Shown piece after piece: positions 25,744-32,910 of a stretch of 64,000 bases of DNA (its first letter is position 1; each line of letters starts with the position of its first letter). The position numbers and the translations under genes are program-made. Origin of the DNA: Microbacterium saperdae (GTDB taxonomy: Bacteria > Actinomycetota > Actinomycetes > Actinomycetales > Microbacteriaceae); contig NZ_VFOX01000002.1 of assembly GCF_006716345.1 (NCBI RefSeq), positions 1,054,001-1,118,000 on the forward strand, in the 5' to 3' direction. Under the pieces are notes generated by a model. It was not told the origin of the DNA and did no database searches. It was given only the letters and a program-made list of their open reading frames with translations.

Positions 25744-27144
25744 TCAGGCCCGAGGGTCGAAGCGCTCGGGCTCGTGCGTCGCGGCGACGAGGGCGCGGAG
25801 CTCCTCGAGCGACGTGGGCGCGGCGCCGAGGGCTCGCGCCTGCACGAGCACATTGCCCAGCGCGGTGGCCTCGACCGGGCCGGCCAGCACGGGCAGCCCG
25901 GTGCGGTCGGCCGTGGCCTGGCAGAGCAGCCGATTCAACGAGCCGCCTCCGACGAGGTGGATGCGGTCGAGCTCGCGACCCGACAACGCGGATGCGGTCT
26001 GCACGGCCTGCGCGAACGCGGTGGCGATCGACTCCACGATCGACCGCGCGAACGCCGGCCGTGATGCGGGAGCGTCGACGCCGAGCAGCGCCGCGATACG
26101 GGCGGGCATGTCGCCGGGCGCGCTGAGGCTCGGGTCGTCCGCATCGAAGAGCGGCACGTCGCCGCTGACCTCGGACGCCGCAGCGAGGAGCGCGGGCAGG
26201 TCGATCGCGGAACCGTCCTCCGCTTCCCACGCCCGGACGGTCTCGCTCAGCAGCCAGAGCCCGGTCACGTTGTGCAGGAAGCGGTACCGCCGGTCGACAC
26301 TGAGCTCGTGCGTGAAGTTGGCGTCGCGCGCGGCATCCGTCAGCACCGGAGCGGCGAGCTCGATACCGACCAGTCCCCACGTGCCGCAGGAGATGTACGC
26401 CGAGTGCGGTGTCGAGAGGGGCGCGGCGACCACGGCGGATGCCGTGTCGTGCGAGCCGACCGCGATCACGGGCAGATCCTTGCCGATGCGTGCGGCGAGC
26501 TCGGGGCGCAGGCGGCCGATGGTCGTACCGGGGTCGATCAGCGTCGGCAGGATGCGGGAAGGGACGCCGAGGCGCTCGGCCAGTGCCGTGTCCCACTCGC
26601 CGTCGATGACGCCGAGGAGGCCCGTGGTCGAGGCGTTCGTCCGCTCCGCGACGGCCGCGCCGGTGAGCAGGAACGCGATGAGGTCGGGGATCAGCAGCGC
26701 GGTGTCGGCCTCGGCGAGGTGCGCGTCGACCCGATACTGGTACAGCGTGTTGAACGGCAGGAACTGCAGTCCGTTGCGCCGGTACAGCTCGTCGAAGGGC
26801 GCGATCGAATGCACCTCTGCGACGCCGCGTGCGGTGCGCTCGTCACGGTAGTGGAACGGCTCGGCGAGAAGCTCTGCGTCCTTCACCAGGCCGTAGTCGA
26901 CCGCCCAGGAGTCGATCCCGATGCTCTCGATGCCCGGCTCGCGGCGCACCGCCTCGGCGAGGCCCTCGAGCACATGCTCGTACAGCGCGCCGAAGTCCCA
27001 GTGCAGGCCGTCCTCACGTCCGACAGGACCGTTCGGAAAGCGTGAGACGAGCTCGAGGTCGAGCACCCCTTCGCCGATGCGCCCGATCATGACCCGCCCG
27101 CTGGTGGCGCCGAGGTCGACGGCGGCGACCGTGCGCGTGGTCAT
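25744..27144 (-). CDS. rhaB: Rhamnulokinase (FGGY family)
   Basis: 466 residues. It phosphorylates L-rhamnulose to L-rhamnulose 1-phosphate. FGGY-kinase motifs: AAVDLGATSGRVMIG (phosphate 1 loop, residues 6-20), the catalytic-base region IDSWAVDYGLV, AVGSHDTASAVVAAP, and the adenosine loop VHLVGGGSLNRLLCQATAD. ATG 27144 is chosen because the family begins at MTTRTVAAVDLG. The frame stays open further upstream only across a repeat-bearing spacer. It is the last gene of the minus-strand rhamnose catabolic series. Confidence 0.93.
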   Translation of the reverse strand: MTTRTVAAVDLGATSGRVMIGRIGEGVLDLELVSRFPNGPVGREDGLHWDFGALYEHVLEGLAEAVRREPGIESIGIDSWAVDYGLVKDAELLAEPFHYRDERTARGVAEVHSIAPFDELYRRNGLQFLPFNTLYQYRVDAHLAEADTALLIPDLIAFLLTGAAVAERTNASTTGLLGVIDGEWDTALAERLGVPSRILPTLIDPGTTIGRLRPELAARIGKDLPVIAVGSHDTASAVVAAPLSTPHSAYISCGTWGLVGIELAAPVLTDAARDANFTHELSVDRRYRFLHNVTGLWLLSETVRAWEAEDGSAIDLPALLAAASEVSGDVPLFDADDPSLSAPGDMPARIAALLGVDAPASRPAFARSIVESIATAFAQAVQTASALSGRELDRIHLVGGGSLNRLLCQATADRTGLPVLAGPVEATALGNVLVQARALGAAPTSLEELRALVAATHEPERFDPRA

Positions 27145-27164
27145 GCGCGCGCCGCGTCGCTCGT

Positions 27165-27242
27165 CGAGTGCACGGCATCCGCGCGAGTGCACGGTTTCAC
27201 TGCGTCGACCGGTCGTGCACCCGACGCGATCCCGTGCACCCG
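27165..27242. repeat. GTGCAC-centred repeat cluster (two direct, two inverted units)
   Basis: CGAGTGCACGG occurs at 27165-27175 and 27184-27194. The inverted form, (T/C)CGTGCACCCG, occurs at 27213-27223 and 27232-27242. Spacing within each pair is 19 bp. The cluster fills the 115-bp gap between rhaB and the upstream aldolase/dehydrogenase gene. It could be an RNA-processing or attenuation hairpin, or a short repetitive element. Confidence 0.6.
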
Positions 27243-27259
27243 GCGGGGGTGGCCGACGT

Positions 27260-29296
27260 TCATCGCAGGAACGCGGCGGCGACGCCGGAGTCGACGGGGA
27301 TGTGCAGGCCCGTCGTGCGGCTGAGCTCGGGGCCGGTGAGCACATACACGGCGTCCGCGACGTTCTCCGGCACGACCTCGCGCTTGAGGATCGTGCGATT
27401 GGCGTAGAACTGACCGAGGTCCTCTTCCGCGACGCCGTAGGTCGCGGCGCGGTTCGCGCCCCAGCCCGAGGCGAAGATGCCGGAGCCACGCACGACGCCA
27501 TCCGGGTTGATGCCGTTGACGCGGATGCCGAACTCGCCCAGCTCGACCGCGAGCAGACGCACCTGGTGCGCCTGGTCGGCCTTGGTCGCCGAGTAGGCGA
27601 TGTTGTTCGGCCCGGCGAAGACCGAGTTCTTCGAGGAGATGTAGATGATGTCGCCGCCGAGCTTCTGGTCGATCAGCACGCGGGCTGCGGCCTTCGAGAC
27701 GAGGAACGAGCCCTTGGCCATGACGTCGTGCTGCAGATCCCAGTCCTTCTCGGTGGTCTCCAGCAGTGGCTTCGACAGCGAGAGTCCGGCGTTGTTGACG
27801 ACGAGGTCGACACCACCGAACGCGAGCACGGCATCGTTCAGCGCCGCCTGGATCGCGTCGGCATCCGCCACGTTCGCGGCGACACCGATCGCGACGTCGG
27901 TACCGCCGAGCTCGGCCGCCGCGGCCTGAGCCTTCTCGAGGTCGAGGTCGGCGATCACGACGCAGGCGCCTTCGGCCGCGAGGCGGGTCGCGATGGCCTT
28001 GCCGATGCCGGAGGCGGCGCCGGTCACGAAGGCGATGCGTCCCTGGTGCGACTTCGGCTTCGGCATCCGCTGCAGCTTGGCCTCTTCCAGTGCCCAGTAC
28101 TCGATGCGGAACTTCTCGGCGTCGGAGATGGGCGAGTAGGTCGACAGCGACTCGGCGCCGCGCATCACGTTGATCGCGTTGACGTAGAACTCGCCGGCGA
28201 CGCGTGCGGTCTGCTTGTTCGCGCCGTACGAGAACATGCCGATGCCGGGCACCAGCACGATGAGCGGGTCGGCGCCGCGGATGGCGGGGGACTCGGCGGT
28301 CGCATGGGCGTCGTAGTAGGCCTGGTAGTCGGCGCGGTACTCGGCATGCAGCTCGTGCAGACGGGCGATCTGCTCCTCCGCCGTGGCCGTCACCGGGAGG
28401 TCGAGGATGAGCGGCTTGACCTTGGTGCGCAGGAAGTGGTCGGGGCAGCTGGTGCCGAGAGCGGCGAGCTCGGGAGCCCGCTCCGAGGCGAGGAAGTCGA
28501 GCACGACATCGGCGTCGGTGAAGTGGCCGACCTGCGGCTTGTCCGTCGAGGCGATGCCGCGGATGGTGCCGGCCAGGGCCGCCGCGCGCTCACGGCGCTC
28601 CGCCTCCGGCAGCGCCTCGAAGCCGACGCGCACGCCGCCGAAGGGAGCGGGCTTGCCGTTCGACGCGATGTAGGAGGCTGCGGTGTCGATGATCCACAGG
28701 GAGTTCGCCTCGGCCTGCTCCGAGGAGTCTCCCCAGGCGGTGATGCCGTGTCCGCCCAGGATGCAGCCGATCGCCTGCGGGTTCTTCTCCTTGATCGCGG
28801 CGATGTCGAGCCCGAGCTGGAAGCCGGGGCGGCGCCACGGCACCCACACGACCTTGTCTCCGAAGATCTTCGCGGTCAGCTCCTCGCCGTCTGCGGCGGT
28901 CGCGATCGCGATGCCCGAGTCCGGGTGCAGGTGATCGACGTGCGCGGCATCAACGAGACCGTGCATCGCGGTGTCGATTGACGGCGCAGCCCCGCCCTTG
29001 CCGTGCAGGCAGTAGTCGAACGCCGCGACCATCTCGTCCTCACGGTCCAGGCCCGGGTACACGTCGACCAGTGCGCGCATGCGGTCCAGACGCAGCACGG
29101 CCAGACCCTGCTCGGTGAGCGTGCCCAGGTCGCCGCCCGAACCCTTCACCCACAGCAGCTCGACCGGCTGTCCGGTCACCGGATCGGTCTCGGTCCCCTT
29201 CGCGGACGTGTTGCCGCCGGCGTAGTTGGTGTTCTTCGGGTCAGCGCCCAGGCGGTTGCTGCGCGCGATCAGAGCGGCGGCGGTCGGGTTCGTCAT
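27260..29296 (-). CDS. rhaEW: Bifunctional rhamnulose-1-phosphate aldolase / short-chain dehydrogenase (lactaldehyde)
   Basis: 678 residues. The N-terminal class II aldolase domain (about 1-400) cleaves L-rhamnulose 1-phosphate to dihydroxyacetone phosphate and L-lactaldehyde; visible are TNYAGGNTSAKG, the metal-binding HVDHLHPDSGIAI and GGHGITAWGD. The C-terminal SDR domain (about 425-678) oxidises lactaldehyde: Rossmann motif VTGAASGIGKAIA, NNAGLSLSKP, and catalytic Tyr/Lys in YSATKADQAHQV. ATG 29296 has AAGGA upstream. The fused architecture is standard in actinobacteria and Bacillus. It lies between the hydrolase and kinase genes. Confidence 0.93.
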   Translation of the reverse strand: MTNPTAAALIARSNRLGADPKNTNYAGGNTSAKGTETDPVTGQPVELLWVKGSGGDLGTLTEQGLAVLRLDRMRALVDVYPGLDREDEMVAAFDYCLHGKGGAAPSIDTAMHGLVDAAHVDHLHPDSGIAIATAADGEELTAKIFGDKVVWVPWRRPGFQLGLDIAAIKEKNPQAIGCILGGHGITAWGDSSEQAEANSLWIIDTAASYIASNGKPAPFGGVRVGFEALPEAERRERAAALAGTIRGIASTDKPQVGHFTDADVVLDFLASERAPELAALGTSCPDHFLRTKVKPLILDLPVTATAEEQIARLHELHAEYRADYQAYYDAHATAESPAIRGADPLIVLVPGIGMFSYGANKQTARVAGEFYVNAINVMRGAESLSTYSPISDAEKFRIEYWALEEAKLQRMPKPKSHQGRIAFVTGAASGIGKAIATRLAAEGACVVIADLDLEKAQAAAAELGGTDVAIGVAANVADADAIQAALNDAVLAFGGVDLVVNNAGLSLSKPLLETTEKDWDLQHDVMAKGSFLVSKAAARVLIDQKLGGDIIYISSKNSVFAGPNNIAYSATKADQAHQVRLLAVELGEFGIRVNGINPDGVVRGSGIFASGWGANRAATYGVAEEDLGQFYANRTILKREVVPENVADAVYVLTGPELSRTTGLHIPVDSGVAAAFLR

Positions 29297-29318
29297 CAGA
29301 ATCGTGTCCTTGGTCTGT

Positions 29319-30155
29319 TCAGCGAGAAGTGTCGAGGATGCGGGCGGCGAAGCGCTCGATCGAGGAGGTGGCGGCGGCGTCTTCTGGTCGGTTGAGGTGC
29401 CCGTGCCCGGTGCCGGGCTCGGTCGAGACATCGACATCGACGTGGGCTGTGCGGAGGGCTTCGGCGAACGCCTCGCCGGAGACCCGCAGCTCGTCGATGC
29501 TGCTGTTGATCATGATCGTCGGCGGGAAGTCGACGAGCTGCTCGGGTGACGCGGTGCCTGGCACCGCGTAGACGTCACCGGACTCCGCGGCGGCACCGAG
29601 GTAGTTCTCGTACATGCCACGCACGGCCTCCGGGAAGAACACATCCGCTTCGGGAACCGCGTCCAACGCCGCGCGGAGCTCGGCATCCGGTGTCGACTGC
29701 ACGGCGTGCAGCGTCGGATACGCGAGCACCGCGAGCGCGGGACCCTGCCCGTCGCCGTGACTCATGCGCAGGGCCGCGCCGGCCGCGAGGTTGCCGCCGG
29801 CGCTGGCGCCGCCCAGTGCCCAGGGACCGTCGGCGAGGTCCGACTCCGCTGCCCATCGGAACGCGAACTCGATCTCGTCCGAGGCGACCGGATAGTGCAC
29901 GCCCTCCCGGGGTGGCTGACCGGTGGCCTCGGCCCACGCGGCCGCGAGCGGCGCGAGGGAGTAGTCCACCGAGACCACGGCGATGCCGCGCTCTGCGAAG
30001 CTCCGCGCGACCCAGTCCGCTTCGGGCATGTCGAGGTCGCCGCCGGCGAAGCCTCCGCCGTGCACCCAGACCAGACCGGGCCCTGCGGGCGCGTCCGGAC
30101 GGTAGAGGCGGAGCGTGAGCGGACCGTGCGGGCCCGCGACGACGATGTCGGTCAT
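29319..30155 (-). CDS. Alpha/beta-hydrolase (HSL-type esterase) in the rhamnose operon
   Basis: 278 residues. The HSL-family oxyanion motif is WVHGGGFAGGD (residues 41-51), the nucleophile elbow is GGASAGGN (Gly-X-Ser-X-Gly), and the C-terminal Asp/His dyad is probable in SSIDEL ... GTGHGHLN. There is no signal peptide, so it acts inside the cell. It lies between the isomerase (stop 4 bp before its start) and the aldolase/dehydrogenase, so it is co-expressed with rhamnose genes. A plausible job is removing acyl groups from imported rhamnose or rhamnosyl compounds, but the substrate is not readable. ATG 30155 is preferred. Confidence 0.85.
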   Translation of the reverse strand: MTDIVVAGPHGPLTLRLYRPDAPAGPGLVWVHGGGFAGGDLDMPEADWVARSFAERGIAVVSVDYSLAPLAAAWAEATGQPPREGVHYPVASDEIEFAFRWAAESDLADGPWALGGASAGGNLAAGAALRMSHGDGQGPALAVLAYPTLHAVQSTPDAELRAALDAVPEADVFFPEAVRGMYENYLGAAAESGDVYAVPGTASPEQLVDFPPTIMINSSIDELRVSGEAFAEALRTAHVDVDVSTEPGTGHGHLNRPEDAAATSSIERFAARILDTSR

Positions 30156-30159
30156 CCGC

Positions 30160-31326
30160 TCAGGCGCCCCAGCCGGCCTGCACGCCACCCACGCGGTCGG
30201 CCGCGATCTGCTGCTGGTAGCCGGATGCCGCGTAGGCCGCCATCGGGTCGCCCGCGAGGCCGCGCGACTCGCGCCATTCTGCGAGCGCCGGGCGCACGTC
30301 GGTGTAGAACGCGTCCATGAACACCGCGTTGGCGGCCAGCACGTCGCCCGACTTCTGTGCCGCGGTCAGCGCCTCGCGGTCGAGGATCAGCGCACGGGCC
30401 GTCATCTCCTGCACATTGAGCACGGAGCGGATCTGACCGGGGATCTTGTCCTCGACGTTGTGGCACTGGTCGAGCATGAAGGCCACATCGGGGTTGTTCA
30501 GACCGCCGCCGCGCACGACCTCGAACAGGATGCGGAACAGCTGGAAGGGATCGGCTGCACCGACGATCAGGTCGTCGTCGGCGTAGAAGCGCGAGTTGAA
30601 GTCGAAGGAGCCGAGCTTGCCCAGGCGCAGCAGCTGCATCACGATGAACTCGATGTTGGTGCCGGGGGCGTGGTGTCCGGTGTCGAGGCAGACCATCGCC
30701 TTGTCTCCGAGCGAGCTCACCTGTGCGTAGGAGGTGCCCCAGTCCGGAACATCGGTGTGGTAGAAAGCCGGCTCGAAGAACTTGTACTCGAGCACCAGGC
30801 GCTGGTCATCGCCCAGGCGTGCGTAGATCTGCTGCAGCGACTCCTGCAGACGGTCCTGGCGGCCGCGCAGATCGGCCTGGCCGGGGTAGTTCGAGCCCTC
30901 GGCCAGCCAGATCTTGAGGTCGCGGCTGCCCGTCGCGTCCATGACGTCGATGCAGGCGAGGTGGTGGTCGATCGCCTTCTGGCGGATCGCCGCGTCTTCG
31001 TGCGTCAGGGCCCCGAACTTGTAGTCGTCGTCCTGGAAGGTGTTGGAGTTCACGGTGCCGAGCTCGACGCCCAGGTCTTCCGCGTGCTTGCGCAGGTCGG
31101 AGTACGAGTCGACCACGTCCCACGGGATGTGCAGGGCGACCGACGGGGCGAGCGCCGTGTACTTGTGCACCTGGGCGGCATCGGCGATCTTCTCCCACGG
31201 GTCGCGGGGCGTGCCCGGCGTGCCGAACACCTTGAAGCGCGTGCCGGAGTTGCCGAATGCCCAACTGGGGAGTTCGATGCCCTGCTTCTCGAGAGCGGAG
31301 AGGTGTTCGGGGGAGAGGATGCTCAC
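30160..31326 (-). CDS. rhaI: L-rhamnose isomerase (RhaI type)
   Basis: 388 residues. It converts L-rhamnose to L-rhamnulose. It belongs to the xylose-isomerase-like TIM-barrel group typified by Pseudomonas/Rhizobium enzymes rather than E. coli RhaA. Metal and substrate residues are visible in LVLEYKFFEPAFYHTDV, MVCLDTGHHAPGTNIEFI, GSFDFNSRFYADDDL and FMLDQCHNVEDK. The start is GTG 31326, overlapping the rhaM stop (GTGA). It is second in the catabolic operon. Confidence 0.95.
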   Translation of the reverse strand: MSILSPEHLSALEKQGIELPSWAFGNSGTRFKVFGTPGTPRDPWEKIADAAQVHKYTALAPSVALHIPWDVVDSYSDLRKHAEDLGVELGTVNSNTFQDDDYKFGALTHEDAAIRQKAIDHHLACIDVMDATGSRDLKIWLAEGSNYPGQADLRGRQDRLQESLQQIYARLGDDQRLVLEYKFFEPAFYHTDVPDWGTSYAQVSSLGDKAMVCLDTGHHAPGTNIEFIVMQLLRLGKLGSFDFNSRFYADDDLIVGAADPFQLFRILFEVVRGGGLNNPDVAFMLDQCHNVEDKIPGQIRSVLNVQEMTARALILDREALTAAQKSGDVLAANAVFMDAFYTDVRPALAEWRESRGLAGDPMAAYAASGYQQQIAADRVGGVQAGWGA

Positions 31327-31721
31327 GATGCGCTGCCTTCTGAGTCGTTGTCGGATGCGGAGTCGTTGTCGGATGCTGCGTGCACGCCGCTGGCGGCGAG
31401 CTGGTCTTCGAGGTGGAACACCTCGGGAAGCGGAGTCGCGGCCTGGTCGGGGCGGCCGTCGAGCCCAAGGAAGAAGCGGCTCATCTCGCTCTCCCAGCGT
31501 GCGGCGACCGGAGAGGCCGCGAGATACGCCTGTGCGGCGGCGTCGTCATCGGTCTCGTAGTAGCCGATGAGTGTGCCGCGGTCGCCGAGGAAGAGCGTGT
31601 AGTTGCGTCGACCGGCGGCGGCGATCTCCGCCAGCATTTCCGGCCACACCGGCGAGTGCCGGGCGAGGTACTCGTCGAGCAGCTCGGGGCGCACCTGGAG
31701 CTGGAAGGCGACGCGGGTCAT
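31323..31721 (-). CDS. rhaM: L-rhamnose mutarotase
   Basis: 132 residues. It interconverts alpha and beta L-rhamnose ahead of the isomerase. The family core (about 1-105) shows VAFQLQVRPELLDEYLARHSPVWPEMLAEI with the catalytic His, and NYTLFLGDRGTLIGYYETDD. The C-terminal tail of about 25 residues is unusual: it is Ser/Asp/Asn-rich (SDNDSASDNDSEGSAS) and encoded partly by two tandem 18-bp repeats. First gene of the catabolic operon, under the operator at 31743-31754. Confidence 0.93.
   Translation of the reverse strand: MTRVAFQLQVRPELLDEYLARHSPVWPEMLAEIAAAGRRNYTLFLGDRGTLIGYYETDDDAAAQAYLAASPVAARWESEMSRFFLGLDGRPDQAATPLPEVFHLEDQLAASGVHAASDNDSASDNDSEGSAS
31332..31366. repeat. 18-bp tandem duplication in the rhaM tail
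   Basis: GAGTCGTTGTCGGATGC occurs at 31332-31348 and 31350-31366, a period of 18 bp (six codons). On the coding strand it yields the repeated ASDNDS peptide at the end of rhaM. Confidence 0.85.
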
Positions 31722-31742
31722 GTCACATCTCCATTGAGGGAA

Positions 31743-31800
31743 TGAATCGTTTCAAAAGTGGTTCGTGATCGACGATAAGCGATACGTTGACGGCTGTCAA
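31743..31800 (-). promoter_or_regulatory. Promoter and operator of the rhamnose catabolic operon
   Basis: On the minus strand TTGACA (31800-31795), a 17-bp spacer and TATCGT (31777-31772) form the promoter, with a start near 31765. The palindrome TGAATCGTTTCA (31743-31754) lies just downstream, between start point and rhaM. It differs at one position from the importer operator TGAATCGATTCA, so both LacI paralogues could recognise both sites. Confidence 0.75.
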
Positions 31801-31877
31801 GGTGGCGTGAGACGCTGGATGGGCGTGCCGAGATGATCCGTTTCACCGCGCATCTCGAGAAGGCGGCAGGGAGTCTC

Positions 31878-32882
31878 ATGGCGGTCAACGTGCGCGAGGT
31901 CGCCGAAGACGCAGGAGTGTCGGTCGGCACCGTCTCGAACGTGCTGAACCGGCCGGACAAGGTCTCCCCTGCGACGGTGGCCCGCGTGCAGGCATCGATC
32001 GCACGACTGGGGTTCGTGCGCAACGACGCGGCCCGGCAGCTGAGAGCCGGGCGCAGTCGCACGATCGGACTCGTGGTGCTCGACATCCGCAACCCGTTCT
32101 TCGCCGAGATCGCCCGCGGCGCGGAGGAGCGAGCCGATGAGCACGGCCTCTCGGTGCTGATCGCCAACAGTGACGAGCAGCAGCAGCGGGAGCTGATGCA
32201 CCTCGACCTCTTCGAGGAGCAGCGGGTCGCCGGTGTGCTCGTGACCCCGCTGAACGAGGGTTCTCCGCAACTGGCGCAGATCCGTGACAGGGGGACCCCG
32301 GTCGTCCTGGTCGACCGCGAGTCCGTCGACGGAGCGTTCGCCGCCGTATCCGTGGATGACACCGAAGGCGGCCGGCTCGCGACCGAGCACCTGCTCGCAC
32401 GAGGACGCCGCCGAATCGCCTTCGTCGGAGGGCCCGCGTCGCTGCGCCAGGTGTCCGACCGATACGCCGGGGCGCAGGCGGCCGTGAGCGCGGCGGGTGC
32501 GGAGCTCGAGTTCATCGCGACCACGGTGCTCAGCGTCGAGGAGGGCCGCCGGATCGGACGGCACATCCTCGGACGGGAAGCGGCAGTACGCCCCGACGCG
32601 ATCTTCGCCGCCAACGATCTGCTCGCCCTCGGCATCCTCCAGAGCCTGGTGATGACCGGGGACGCCCGCGTGCCGGAGGACATCGCGCTGATCGGCTACG
32701 ACGACATCGATTTCGCGGCGGCGGCGGTCATCCCGCTGAGCTCCGTGCGGCAGCCGGCGGCGCTGATCGGGTCGACCGCCGTCGATCTGCTGGTGCGGAG
32801 CCAGGGACAGGACGTGCCGGTGCGCGAGCACGTGCTGTTCCGCCCTGAACTCGTCGCGCGGGCCTCCACACTCGGCTCCTGA
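31878..32882 (+). CDS. LacI-family regulator of the rhamnose catabolic operon
   Basis: 334-residue LacI repressor, divergent from rhaM-rhaI-hydrolase-rhaEW-rhaB. HTH NVREVAEDAGVSVGTVSNVLNRPDKV; hinge FVRNDAARQLRAGRSRTIGLVVLDIRNPFF; effector domain IFAANDLLALGILQSLV and IALIGYDDIDFAAAAVIPLSSVRQP. It closely resembles the regulator at 19600-20607 across its whole length, including the recognition helix, which explains the matching operators. ATG 31878 is chosen for its GGGAG site and the family's usual N-terminus; ATG 31833 is in frame upstream. Confidence 0.92.
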   Translation: MAVNVREVAEDAGVSVGTVSNVLNRPDKVSPATVARVQASIARLGFVRNDAARQLRAGRSRTIGLVVLDIRNPFFAEIARGAEERADEHGLSVLIANSDEQQQRELMHLDLFEEQRVAGVLVTPLNEGSPQLAQIRDRGTPVVLVDRESVDGAFAAVSVDDTEGGRLATEHLLARGRRRIAFVGGPASLRQVSDRYAGAQAAVSAAGAELEFIATTVLSVEEGRRIGRHILGREAAVRPDAIFAANDLLALGILQSLVMTGDARVPEDIALIGYDDIDFAAAAVIPLSSVRQPAALIGSTAVDLLVRSQGQDVPVREHVLFRPELVARASTLGS

Positions 32883-32910
32883 ACCCGCATCGCACCGGCG
32901 GGACACCGTG

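Noticed and set aside
27145..27501. Upstream extension of the rhamnulokinase frame
   Set aside because: It runs through the repeat-bearing spacer and into the preceding gene; the kinase family starts at MTTRTVAAVDLG (27144).
26921..28981. 686-codon plus-strand frame opposite the rhamnose genes
   Set aside because: Antisense shadow; the minus strand encodes the kinase and the aldolase/dehydrogenase with full catalytic motifs.
31724..31730. TGTCACA near the rhaM start as another ECF41 promoter
   Set aside because: It points rightward, overlaps the rhaM start region, and has no CGTC or CGGTC element 15-16 bp downstream.
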